Source: Hwanghaeella grinnelliae (GTDB taxonomy: Bacteria > Pseudomonadota > Alphaproteobacteria > UBA8366 > Aestuariispiraceae). From it: a DNA stretch of 64,000 nucleotides. Made by a program: the position numbers and the translations under genes. Within the stretch, counting starts at the first letter, position 1; each line of letters opens with the position of its first letter. This document shows, one piece after another, positions 25,853 through 33,159 of the stretch. The notes below the pieces were generated by a model that saw only the letters and a program-made list of their open reading frames with translations, was not told the DNA's origin and did no database searches. Location of the stretch: positions 2,108,001-2,172,000 of the forward strand of contig NZ_SADE01000001.1 of assembly GCF_004005845.1 (NCBI RefSeq). The letters run 5' to 3'.

Positions 25853-26521
25853 TTATGATCTTCTTCGACGCCTGCCAATGAAACCGAGCGCCGCAAGCGC
25901 CGTGGCGGCCAGCGGCAGCGCCGCCGGGACCGGCACGGTGGAGACCGTGAAATCGACGGTCAGGGCCGGGAAAACCGAAGTATTGCCGCTGTCGATACTG
26001 ACGAAGTTGCCGCTGGCGAAACTGTCTGTTTCGACACTCAGGGTCAGCAAATCTCCCGCCAGAGCCGACAGTACCGGCAAGGTGCTGCTGAAGTCGCGCG
26101 AAATCAGCAGGCCGGCATTCTCCGGATCGTCGATCGTGGAATCGACAACTTGGGTCTTTGATGCGGTGAAATCGGCGGCGTCTATCGTGCCGTCACCGTT
26201 ATAGGCGAAGACGTCGTAAACCGCCGGCAGAAAAGGCCCGATAATCGGTGAGGTCAGAGTCATCGTCAGATTGACGCTGTTGATCACCGCTGCGTCTGGA
26301 ATGGCGGAGAGATCGAATTCCAGGAAAATGCGGCGCTCCAAGCCCCCCGATTGCGTGAAGGACAGGACTGTATCCGTCGTGTCGATACTGGTACCGCCGA
26401 AGAGTTGGACATCGCCGTCGGCGGTTGGAGTGAACCCCAATACGGTCGCCGCGGCCGGCCCTGCGCCTGCGCCTGCGATCATGGCAATCGCCGCCGCAAT
26501 AGACATCAAATGCCTTCGCAT
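25853..26521 (-). CDS. VPLPA-CTERM-type sorted surface protein (DNRLRE-like domain)
   Basis: 222 residues. The signal peptide MRRHLMSIAAAIAMIAGAGA is followed by a beta-rich domain (FTPTADGDVQLFGGTSIDTT, then IFLEFDLSAIPDAAVINSV) like the DNRLRE family of secreted proteins. The C-terminus has VPVPAALPLAATAL, a hydrophobic helix and the basic tail GRRRRRS: the VPLPA variant of the PEP-CTERM exosortase signal. It should be exported, cleaved near the sorting motif and placed on the cell surface. ATG 26521 has GGAGG upstream. A 15-bp palindrome lies 38 bp upstream. No exosortase is in the window. A truncated paralogue lies at 28642-28887. Confidence 0.85.
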   Translation of the reverse strand: MRRHLMSIAAAIAMIAGAGAGPAAATVLGFTPTADGDVQLFGGTSIDTTDTVLSFTQSGGLERRIFLEFDLSAIPDAAVINSVNLTMTLTSPIIGPFLPAVYDVFAYNGDGTIDAADFTASKTQVVDSTIDDPENAGLLISRDFSSTLPVLSALAGDLLTLSVETDSFASGNFVSIDSGNTSVFPALTVDFTVSTVPVPAALPLAATALAALGFIGRRRRRS

Positions 26522-26558
26522 GAATGAAAACCTCCGAGTTTGTGTTTTCACCCGCCCC

Positions 26559-26573
26559 AATAACAACGTTATT
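26559..26573. promoter_or_regulatory. 15-bp palindrome upstream of CTERM gene (copy A)
   Basis: AATAAC-AAC-GTTATT is a perfect 6-3-6 palindrome 38 bp upstream of the CTERM start, followed by TTACCAATTTT. The same element (AATAAC-N3-GTTATT) recurs twice upstream of the truncated paralogue, once also followed by a T-rich run and ACCAATTTT. Confidence 0.55.
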
Positions 26574-26805
26574 TTACCAATTTTCATATTACAAGAATAC
26601 CGCCTCATTTTTTGTATAAGTTTTGTCAACCGCTGTGCAACGCGCGGGTATTGGGAAAAATGAACCCAATTCGCGCCGGGTCATTTCCCAGGCCCCTTGG
26701 CGCCTCCCAGTCCCCCAAGCACCGGTCCTGTACAACGCTGGCGCCGGATCAGACCAGCGCCTGAAAGTCATGTGGACATAGCCCCCCTCGGCTCTTGCAC
26801 CTTGC

Positions 26806-26829
26806 AATGTAAAACGATCGTTTTACATT
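26806..26829. promoter_or_regulatory. 24-bp perfect palindrome, probable TetR operator
   Basis: A perfect 24-bp palindrome with half-site AATGTAAAACGA lies 29 bp upstream of the TetR start. Size, symmetry and position fit an autoregulatory TetR-family operator, controlling the tetR-MFS transcript. Confidence 0.8.
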
Positions 26830-26857
26830 ATGCCCATGGATGCAGGAGCAGGTTCCC

Positions 26858-27382
26858 ATGGATATGACTAGCAAACTTACCGCCGTCGCCGAGCGGCTCT
26901 TCGACCGGCACGGCTACATGGCCACCGGCATGGACCGGCTGACGGAGGCTGCGGGGGTCTCGAGCCGCACGCTCTACAAGCACGTCGGCAGCAAGACCGA
27001 GCTTATGGCCCGCGTCCTGACCGAGCGGGACCGGCGCTTCATGGCCCGGATCGAGGTGCGGAGCGTCGACGCCCTGTTTGCCGCGCTCGAGGACTGGGTC
27101 CGGGTGGAGGGATGTCGTGGCTGCCTGTTCCTTCGCACGCGCGCTGAAACCGGGGGCGACACGCCGGAGATTGCCGAAGCGGTTTCACTGCACAAGGAGG
27201 CACTTCAACAACGGATCCGCGAGGTCGTCGCAATGGACCTGGGACGCGAAGACCTCGCGCTCGCAGAGCAGGTGCTGGTCCTCTTCGAGGGCGCGACCCA
27301 CGCGGCTGTCTATCGCGGAGCGCAAACCGTCTCAGCGGCAAGGGCAGCGGCGTTCACCTTGCTGGAAAGGGCGCGCCCATGA
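26858..27382 (+). CDS. TetR/AcrR family transcriptional regulator
   Basis: 174 residues. The N-terminal helix-turn-helix contains GVSSRTLYKHVGSKTELMARVL (about residues 29-50); the C-terminal helical ligand domain begins near DALFAALEDWVRV. ATG 26858 was preferred because CAGGAG lies about 10 bp upstream; ATG 26840 gives six more residues. It overlaps the MFS gene by 4 bp (ATGA), so it is likely the local repressor of that transporter, acting at the palindrome 26806-26829. Leu CTC is more frequent here than in neighbouring genes, hinting at acquisition with the transporter. Confidence 0.9.
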   Translation: MDMTSKLTAVAERLFDRHGYMATGMDRLTEAAGVSSRTLYKHVGSKTELMARVLTERDRRFMARIEVRSVDALFAALEDWVRVEGCRGCLFLRTRAETGGDTPEIAEAVSLHKEALQQRIREVVAMDLGREDLALAEQVLVLFEGATHAAVYRGAQTVSAARAAAFTLLERARP

Positions 27383-28554
27383 GCCCGGCCCTTCGCATCG
27401 GCGCGACGGGCTTCGCGCTCATTGCGGTCTGTTACGGTTTTGCCCGCTTCGCCTTCGGCCTGTTCCTGCCGCAGATCGACAACGAACTGGGCATTGGCAC
27501 GTCCCTCAGCGGGATGATCTCGGGTGGCTCATTCGCCGGCTACTGCGTCGCCATTGTCGCATCGGCCATCTTGACCGAACGGTTCGGCGCGCGCGCCGTC
27601 GCGGTTGGGGCGGCCCTCGTTGCGTCAATCGGCATGGCGGGCATCGCGCTTGCGACGTCGCCACTGATCCTAGCCATTGCCGTTTTGGTCGCCGGATCGA
27701 GCACAGGCCTAGCCTCGCCGCCCATGGCCGCCGCGGTCGCGGCAGCCGTCAGCAAAGGACGGCAGGACCTGACGAACACGGTCATCAATGCCGGTGTGAG
27801 CGCGGGTGTCGCGCTGTCGGGGCCCATCGCGTTGGTCATCACGGGGCAATGGAGATTGGCCTTTGGCGCTTTCGCAGCCGTGGTTCTGGTGTTGGCCATC
27901 GCCGCCGCGATCTCGCTTCCTGCCGCGTCGGGCAACGGCCGCGCCGGTGGTCTGCCCCCGATGACAGGGCCGGTTCTAAGACTGATCTCCGCATCCTTCC
28001 TGATGGGGGCCTCGAGCACGGCGCTCTGGTCCTTCGGCGGCCAAATCGTCGCGAACCAGCTGGACTGGGGAACGACCGGAACTGGCCTTCTTTGGACCTG
28101 CATCGGCGCCGGCGGACTTGTTGGAGCCTTGGCAGGAACGCTCGTCGGAAAGTTCGGTCTCGACCACGTTCATGGGGCGTTTTTAGGTCTGATGGCGGCC
28201 AGCATCCTGTCCGTCGGTATGGGCCTTGGTCCCGTCCCCACGCTGGTTGGCGGTGCCGTTTTCGGCGCGGCCTACGTGATGCTGACGGGTGTTTACCTCA
28301 TTTGGGGCACCCATGCCGTATCCGACCGGCCTGCAACAGGGCTCATGGTCGGCTTCTTGACCATCGCCGTTGGGCAGACCGTCGGCGCACCGATTTTCGG
28401 ATTGTTGATGGCGGGTCCGGGCGTCGATTTTGCGGTGATTTTTTTCGCCGTTGTCGCCCTGTTCGCCGGGGCATTTCCGAAAGGTACTCTTTTACTGGGG
28501 GATAATTTGGAAAAGAAAAGGCGCCAAGCCATACGGCAAGGCGCCCAGTATTGA
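27379..28554 (+). CDS. MFS transporter, drug-efflux or YbfB-like
   Basis: 391 residues with about 12 hydrophobic segments in two halves. The first begins ALRIGATGFALIAVCYGFARFAFG; the second half begins after the loop near residue 190. The inter-helix motif after TM2 reads TERFGARA. It is translationally coupled to TetR (ATGA overlap), the classical regulator-exporter pair, so it probably exports a compound sensed by TetR. Oddly, the last 17 or so codons (NLEKKRRQAIRQGAQY) run through a hairpin that looks like a terminator for the opposite strand. The ancestral protein may have ended earlier. Confidence 0.88.
   Translation: MSPALRIGATGFALIAVCYGFARFAFGLFLPQIDNELGIGTSLSGMISGGSFAGYCVAIVASAILTERFGARAVAVGAALVASIGMAGIALATSPLILAIAVLVAGSSTGLASPPMAAAVAAAVSKGRQDLTNTVINAGVSAGVALSGPIALVITGQWRLAFGAFAAVVLVLAIAAAISLPAASGNGRAGGLPPMTGPVLRLISASFLMGASSTALWSFGGQIVANQLDWGTTGTGLLWTCIGAGGLVGALAGTLVGKFGLDHVHGAFLGLMAASILSVGMGLGPVPTLVGGAVFGAAYVMLTGVYLIWGTHAVSDRPATGLMVGFLTIAVGQTVGAPIFGLLMAGPGVDFAVIFFAVVALFAGAFPKGTLLLGDNLEKKRRQAIRQGAQY
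28511..28546 (-). terminator. terminator-like hairpin inside the MFS 3' end
   Basis: On the minus strand the hairpin GGCGCC...GGCGCC (outer 6-bp arms, inner GCC/GGC) is followed by TTTTCTTTTCC. It lies 96 bp after the stop of the truncated CTERM paralogue, matching the layout of the intact copy. It overlaps the final codons of the MFS gene. Confidence 0.6.
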
Positions 28555-28641
28555 ACAGGAAAGCAGGGAGAGAGAAACCAAATTAAACGCTAAACGTCGT
28601 CGATCCGGTCAACCGCGCGGTCAACGACGCCCGGCCATGGG

Positions 28642-28887
28642 TCAAACCGAAGCGATCGATCCTTTTTGACCTTTCGTGCGCGGGCAATGCCGCTTCTGAA
28701 GGTATCCGCTTTCCACTCCGCCGGATTCGGCGAAGGACAGCGCGCCCTTCGGTGTGTCGGTGTCGGAACAGCCGATCATATGAACATCTTGATCCGCCGC
28801 GGGGGTAAACGGCGTCATGGTCACTACGGAAGCCGCGCCGGCGGCCAATACCGCAGCAAGCCCCAGGGCAGTAGTGAATTTTCGCAT
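28642..28887 (-). pseudogene. truncated paralogue of the VPLPA-CTERM protein
   Basis: 81 residues: a signal peptide (MRKFTTALGLAAVLAAGAAS) followed by TPFTPAADQDVHMIGCSDTD and GALSFAESGGVES. These align with TPTADGDVQLFGGTSIDTT and VLSFTQSGGLERR of the intact CTERM protein at 25853-26521. The frame then ends in QKGSIASV, without the rest of the DNRLRE-like domain or any CTERM signal. It keeps a ribosome binding site (GGAG), two copies of the upstream palindrome and a terminator. It is either a decayed copy or a small secreted derivative; expression cannot be excluded. Confidence 0.6.
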
Positions 28888-28928
28888 AGTGCAATTCTCC
28901 GGGTCAGTCGTGAAATGTCGACTTAGTG

Positions 28929-28943
28929 AATAACAGTGTTATA
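28929..28943. promoter_or_regulatory. palindrome upstream of truncated CTERM gene (copy B1)
   Basis: AATAAC-AGT-GTTATA differs from a perfect 6-3-6 palindrome only in the last base. It lies 42 bp upstream of the start, nearly the same position as copy A (38 bp) at the intact gene. Confidence 0.5.
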
Positions 28944-28958
28944 CGGTATTCGGAGAAG

Positions 28959-28973
28959 AATAACAATGTTATT
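28959..28973. promoter_or_regulatory. palindrome upstream of truncated CTERM gene (copy B2)
   Basis: AATAAC-AAT-GTTATT is a perfect 6-3-6 palindrome exactly 30 bp from copy B1. It is followed by TTTTGACCAATTTT, which parallels TTACCAATTTT after copy A, so the promoter regions of the two genes are themselves paralogous. Confidence 0.5.
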
Positions 28974-29161
28974 TTTTGACCAATTTTGAAGAAGGCTGCA
29001 TCCCTGCCCCAGATTGGAATCAGGCGTCCGATGGAGACGGTCGTTTCTTGCGTGAAATATCGGACGATAGAAGACGGAACCACAGGCCCCGGGACCGCAG
29101 AACAGGGCAAATCGCTCAAATCGGAAGGCAAACAGACCCGGAACCGGGCCTATCTGGCCCC

Positions 29162-29614
29162 TTACTGCGGCGGAATGGAATAAGTCGCCGTCACATGGGC
29201 GCACATGCGATCGTCCCCTTCAGGATGGATCGACATGTCCCCGACCGCCAAACGCTTGCCGAGTTTGATCAGCCTTGCGTCGCAAAGCAGGTCCTTCTCC
29301 GCCGGTTTGTGCAGGAAATTGATGTTGAGATTCGTGGTCACCGCCAGGGCGACGGGCCCGATCGCGCCCATCAACCCGACATACATGCCGTAATCCGCCA
29401 GCGCCATCATGGCAGGGCCGGAAATCGTCCCGCCCGGCCGTACAAAATTGTAATCATATGGCAAACGCACCCGGGCCCAGCCAAAACCGATCTCATCCAC
29501 CTTGAAGCCGTACAGGGCAACGAAGGGGGCCAGTTCGCCGACCAGTTCGTCCAGTTCGGCAATAGTCAGTTTCGGGGTCTGGTTCGGGTCGAACGGGGCT
29601 TGGGGTGCGGGCAT
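29162..29614 (-). CDS. PaaI family hotdog thioesterase
   Basis: 150 residues with a hotdog fold. Family features are the RPGGTISGPAMMALADYGMYVGLMG helix region and VTTNLNINFLHKPAEKDLLCDARL. It probably hydrolyses an acyl- or aryl-CoA. It is divergent from the enoyl-CoA hydratase gene (75 bp between starts), a neighbourhood often conserved in alphaproteobacteria near rplM-rpsI. Confidence 0.85.
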   Translation of the reverse strand: MPAPQAPFDPNQTPKLTIAELDELVGELAPFVALYGFKVDEIGFGWARVRLPYDYNFVRPGGTISGPAMMALADYGMYVGLMGAIGPVALAVTTNLNINFLHKPAEKDLLCDARLIKLGKRLAVGDMSIHPEGDDRMCAHVTATYSIPPQ

Positions 29615-29688
29615 GGATTGGATATTCTCCCAAACAGGATATCAACTGGGAAGCGTGCCGAAGCGCGCCGATAGCGAGGGTGAGAAAG

Positions 29689-30492
29689 ATGACCGCAGTT
29701 GCCGCTTCTGTCGAGGCCGAGCCCATGGTCCTCCGCGAGGACCGGGACGGCGTTTCACGCCTGACCCTCAACCGGCCGTCTGCCTATAACGCCTTTTCCC
29801 TGGGGTTGATGGACGCGCTGACCGAGTGCCTGCGAGAGATCGATCTGGATCACGGCATCAAGGTGGTCGTGATCGAAGGGTCCGGAAAAGGCTTCTGCGC
29901 CGGGCATGACCTGAAGGAAATGAAGGCCAATCCCGACCGCGCCTTTCGCGCCAAGACCTTCGAGACCTGTTCGAAGATGATGATGACCGTAACCCAGCTG
30001 CGCCAGCCGGTGATCGCGAAGGTGCATGGCATCGCGACCGCCGCCGGGTGCCAGATGGTTGCGACCTGCGATTTGGCCGTCGCCGCCGATACCGCGCGGT
30101 TCGGCACGCCGGGCGTCAATATCGGCTTGTTCTGCTCGACGCCGATGGTGGCCTTGTCCCGTGCCGTGCAGCGCAAGCAGGCGATGGAAATGCTGCTGAC
30201 CGGCGATATGATCCAGGCCGACAAGGCGGTCGAGTTCGGACTGATCAACAAGGCGGTGCCGGAAGAAGATCTGGAACGGGAAACCGCAGCGCTGGCGGAC
30301 AAGATCGCGACCAAGTCCGGCCTTGTCCTTAAGACCGGCAAGGAAGCCTTCCACCACCAGATCGATATGACCCTGTCGGACGCCTATGCCTATTGCGCTG
30401 AAGTCATGACGGACAATATGGCATTCGACGATGCGGAAGAAGGCATCGCCGCTTTTATCGAAAAACGCAAACCCGTCTGGAAGGACAGTTAA
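29689..30492 (+). CDS. enoyl-CoA hydratase/isomerase family protein
   Basis: 267 residues, crotonase fold. The oxyanion-hole segments are GKGFCAGHDLKEMKANPDR and KVHGIATAAGCQMVATCDLAVA. The usual first catalytic Glu position is occupied in a region reading AAGCQMV, where many hydratases have AxGgG(C/A)E. Gln there suggests the ECHDC3-type subgroup rather than a classical hydratase. ATG 29689 has GAGGGTGAG upstream; the frame is open to 29605. The next gene starts 4 bp after the stop. Confidence 0.85.
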   Translation: MTAVAASVEAEPMVLREDRDGVSRLTLNRPSAYNAFSLGLMDALTECLREIDLDHGIKVVVIEGSGKGFCAGHDLKEMKANPDRAFRAKTFETCSKMMMTVTQLRQPVIAKVHGIATAAGCQMVATCDLAVAADTARFGTPGVNIGLFCSTPMVALSRAVQRKQAMEMLLTGDMIQADKAVEFGLINKAVPEEDLERETAALADKIATKSGLVLKTGKEAFHHQIDMTLSDAYAYCAEVMTDNMAFDDAEEGIAAFIEKRKPVWKDS

Positions 30493-30496
30493 TCTT

Positions 30497-31048
30497 ATGA
30501 GTCTCGCTGCCGATCTCCTCGCCCAGCTCAAATCCGGAGCCAAGCCGATCCTGCCGACCGACCGGGACCATGAAGCGGATTTCTATTCCGATGCCTTCGT
30601 CCGGGACATCATGCGTGGCTGCAAGGTGATCGCGATGGTGGGCGCCAGCGCCAATTGGAACCGGCCCAGCTACTTCGCCATGAAATATCTTCAGCAGAAG
30701 GGCTACCGGGTCATTCCCGTCAATCCGGGCCAGGCGGGCAACAAGATCCTGGGGGAAACGGTCTATGCGAAACTGGCCGATATCCCTGAAAAGATCGATA
30801 TGGTCGATGTCTTCCGCAATAGCGAGGCGGCGGGCGCGTTGGTGGACGAGGCAATCGCCACCGGCGCTTCCGTCTTCTGGCTGCAACTGGGCGTCATCAA
30901 CCATGACGCGGCCCAACGCGCCGAGCAGGCCGGAATGCGGGTGATCATGAACCGCTGCCCGAAAATCGAATATGCGCGGCTTTCCGGGGAATTGAGTTGG
31001 AACGGCATCAACAGCCGAGTGATCAGCGCCAAGAAACGCGGCTTGTAG
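30497..31048 (+). CDS. CoA-binding domain protein (YccU type)
   Basis: 183 residues with a single CoA_binding Rossmann domain: VIAMVGASANWNRPSYFAMKYL, GYRVIPVNPG, VDVFRNSEAAGALVDEAI, FWLQLGVIN and VIMNRCPKIEY. It is related to the alpha subunit of succinyl-CoA ligase without its catalytic part. Co-transcribed with the enoyl-CoA hydratase (4-bp gap). The function is unknown; it binds CoA or an acyl-CoA. Confidence 0.85.
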   Translation: MSLAADLLAQLKSGAKPILPTDRDHEADFYSDAFVRDIMRGCKVIAMVGASANWNRPSYFAMKYLQQKGYRVIPVNPGQAGNKILGETVYAKLADIPEKIDMVDVFRNSEAAGALVDEAIATGASVFWLQLGVINHDAAQRAEQAGMRVIMNRCPKIEYARLSGELSWNGINSRVISAKKRGL

Positions 31049-31093
31049 GGTGCGAAGGCCCCGTTAGAGCGGGTCCCACTAGAGCAGGCCCCT

Positions 31094-31399
31094 CTAAAGC
31101 AGACAAAGCACGCCGTAGCAGCGTCCCAGGCCCAGTTCAAAGACGCCCCAGAGGATACCGTCCAATATGACGCAGGCGAGCAGGAAGAGCAGCACGGCCC
31201 GCCAGGTTATACGCGTCCCCAGCATCGGTTTGTTCAGCCAGGCCATGGGCGTGGATTGTCGCGCCTGGGCGCGTTCGGCCATGCCGGCGACGTTTACCTC
31301 GCGTTCCGGCGTCGTCGCCGCGCCCTTCAAGGCGGCAGAGGCCGACGCGGCGGCCTTGGTCTTCTTGCGGCCCTTTCGGGATTTGCCGGATTGCGCCAT
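31094..31399 (-). CDS. small hypothetical membrane protein
   Basis: 101 residues. A strongly basic, Ala/Lys-rich N-terminus (GKSRKGRKKTKAAASASAAL), then one C-terminal hydrophobic helix (WRAVLLFLLACVILDGILWGVF, about 66-87) and a Cys-containing tail. No family recognised. Codon pattern fits coding on this strand. It faces the FemAB-like gene, whose chosen start is 37 bp away. Confidence 0.55.
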   Translation of the reverse strand: MAQSGKSRKGRKKTKAAASASAALKGAATTPEREVNVAGMAERAQARQSTPMAWLNKPMLGTRITWRAVLLFLLACVILDGILWGVFELGLGRCYGVLCLL

Positions 31400-31435
31400 G
31401 TCTGCCTTTCATCCCCGTGCCGGGTGTGCGCCGCG

Positions 31436-32365
31436 ATGACCGGGCGGCGCGACCTTACCCTTCAATTCGATGAGATAACCGAGTCCGTCTGGACGCGCCA
31501 CCTGGAACGGGTGCCACGGTCCAACCTGTTCCAGGACTGGGACTTCGGGGAGGCGATGGCGAGAACCGAAGGCCAGACGCCTTTCCGAGCCGTAATCCGG
31601 GCAGGCACGCTGGAACTGGGTATCGTTCAGGGGTTTCATGAGCGTATCTTCGGTATCCTCACCTTCACCCGAATCCTGCGCGGCCCCCTCTTCTTCCAAT
31701 CCACGCCGCCAGAAATTCATGCCATTGCCATCAAAAAGGTGAAGCGCGTCTTCCCGGTCTCTAAACTGCACTGGTCCACGGTGATGCCGGAGATCGCGCC
31801 CTCACCCACCTGGGACGAGGCTGCATCGTCCCGGTCCCTCCACAGGATAATGGATGGCTATGAAAGTGCCTGGCTCAACTTAACCAAACCCGAAGAGGCC
31901 CTTCGCGCCGGACTGAACCAGAAATGGCGGAACCAACTTGTCCAGGCGGAAAAAGCGGGACTGACCGTCGAGGAAGGCGGCGATCCCGCTTGGCTGCTGG
32001 CGGCTTACGAAGATCAGCGCCGCAACCGCCGCTATAAGGGGCCATCCGCGGCTTTGCTCGGTGTCCTGCCGCGCAGCAAGATGCTCACGCTGCACTGCTT
32101 GGGGGCTGACGGTGTTGCGATGGCCGGCGTGCTGTTCATCCGGCATGGGTTGGACGCGACCTATCAGGTCGGCTGGACCGGGGAAGAAGGCCGCACGGCC
32201 AACGCGCATAACCTGCTGCTGTGGGAAGGCGTCAAACGCCTGAAGGTCGAAGGCGTGCGCGGGTTGGACTTGGGCGGGATCGATGCGGAGAAAATGCCGG
32301 GAATCGCCCATTTCAAACAGGGATTGGGCGGCGAGGCTTTTCACTGCGCCGGTGTCTACTTATAA
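31436..32365 (+). CDS. FemAB-like GNAT acyltransferase
   Basis: 309 residues, with the GNAT/FemAB architecture: an N-terminal domain (SNLFQDWDFGEAMARTEG) and a second domain with LNQKWRNQLVQAEKAGLTVEEGG and GLDLGGIDAEKMPGIAHFKQGLGG. That last stretch is the usual FemAB/PEP-CTERM-FemAB-type ending. Members transfer amino-acyl or acyl groups to cell-wall or lipid targets. ATG 31436 was chosen; the frame is open to 31256 but overlaps the opposite small gene. hisI follows 28 bp downstream. Confidence 0.8.
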   Translation: MTGRRDLTLQFDEITESVWTRHLERVPRSNLFQDWDFGEAMARTEGQTPFRAVIRAGTLELGIVQGFHERIFGILTFTRILRGPLFFQSTPPEIHAIAIKKVKRVFPVSKLHWSTVMPEIAPSPTWDEAASSRSLHRIMDGYESAWLNLTKPEEALRAGLNQKWRNQLVQAEKAGLTVEEGGDPAWLLAAYEDQRRNRRYKGPSAALLGVLPRSKMLTLHCLGADGVAMAGVLFIRHGLDATYQVGWTGEEGRTANAHNLLLWEGVKRLKVEGVRGLDLGGIDAEKMPGIAHFKQGLGGEAFHCAGVYL

Positions 32366-32393
32366 GCACCCCACCGAATACCGGGAGGCGACC

Positions 32394-32795
32394 ATGCGCG
32401 ATCAGACGACATTGCAGAAGAAGGATATCGAGGAAGGCAACCTCCTTGCCCCGAAATTCGATGAGAACGGATTGATCCCCGTCGTAGCCCAGCATGCCGA
32501 TACGGGCGAAATCCTGATGCTGGCCTATGCAAATGCGGAAGCGCTGCAAAAGACGGTGGAAACCCGCCTCGCTCATTACTACAGCCGCAGCCGCAAGTCG
32601 CTTTGGCTGAAAGGCGAGACCAGCGGTCAGACACAGGAAGTCGCCGATATTCTGATCGATTGCGACCAGGACGCCGTGGTCCTGAAGGTCCGCCCGCAAG
32701 GCGACGGCGGCTGCTGCCATGTGGGCTATCGCAGCTGCTTTTTCCGCAGTGTCGAGGACGAAGACACCCTTTGGTTCAACGCGCAAAAACTCTGA
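32394..32795 (+). CDS. hisI: phosphoribosyl-AMP cyclohydrolase
   Basis: 133 residues, a stand-alone HisI. It opens the purine ring of phosphoribosyl-AMP in histidine synthesis. Diagnostic segments are MLAYANAEAL, YYSRSRKSLWLKGETSGQ, and the zinc/magnesium-binding D-x-D region plus Cys in DCDQDAVVLKV and GCCHVGYRSCFFR. ATG 32394 has CGGGAGG upstream. No other his genes are adjacent. Confidence 0.95.
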   Translation: MRDQTTLQKKDIEEGNLLAPKFDENGLIPVVAQHADTGEILMLAYANAEALQKTVETRLAHYYSRSRKSLWLKGETSGQTQEVADILIDCDQDAVVLKVRPQGDGGCCHVGYRSCFFRSVEDEDTLWFNAQKL

Positions 32796-32816
32796 AACGC
32801 GCGTCAGAATCGGTGT

Positions 32817-33125
32817 TCAGGACTCAATGACCTTGAAATGGCGGCCCAGGGACTGGGCCACCAGGGTCAATATCCCGGCGATCAGAAGGTTCGCGACGAA
32901 GGGCACCACCGCGTTGCATCCGCTGTGAATGGCAAACTCGGTCGCCCAGGATTGATCCGAGACATAGGCGCGGCACGCCGCGTCCCAATCGAACACCTCG
33001 AAATAGAGGTAGGTATCGAGCGCAAAGACCAACACGAGCACACCGATCCAATAGATGTGCAATTGGTGGTGATAGCCCCGCATGGAAAGTCGTTCGAACG
33101 CGTTCGGTGGTCTCTTTTCGGCCAT
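32817..33125 (-). CDS. hypothetical two-helix membrane protein
   Basis: 102 residues with two hydrophobic helices (IYWIGVLVLVFALDTYLYFEVF, about 25-46, and AVVPFVANLLIAGILTLVA, about 72-90). Between them lies a short Cys-containing loop (ACRAYVSDQSW...SGCNAV). ATG 33125 fits the membrane topology but lacks a clear ribosome binding site. No family recognised. It lies 34 bp downstream of the MFS gene on the same strand. Confidence 0.6.
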   Translation of the reverse strand: MAEKRPPNAFERLSMRGYHHQLHIYWIGVLVLVFALDTYLYFEVFDWDAACRAYVSDQSWATEFAIHSGCNAVVPFVANLLIAGILTLVAQSLGRHFKVIES

Positions 33126-33159
33126 GGCGGAAGAATAGCACCCTTCGCCCGAATTGTCC

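Noticed and set aside
28976-29674. 232-codon plus-strand frame
   Set aside because: Mostly antisense to the PaaI thioesterase, whose hotdog motifs are clear; composition is Arg/Gln/His-rich.
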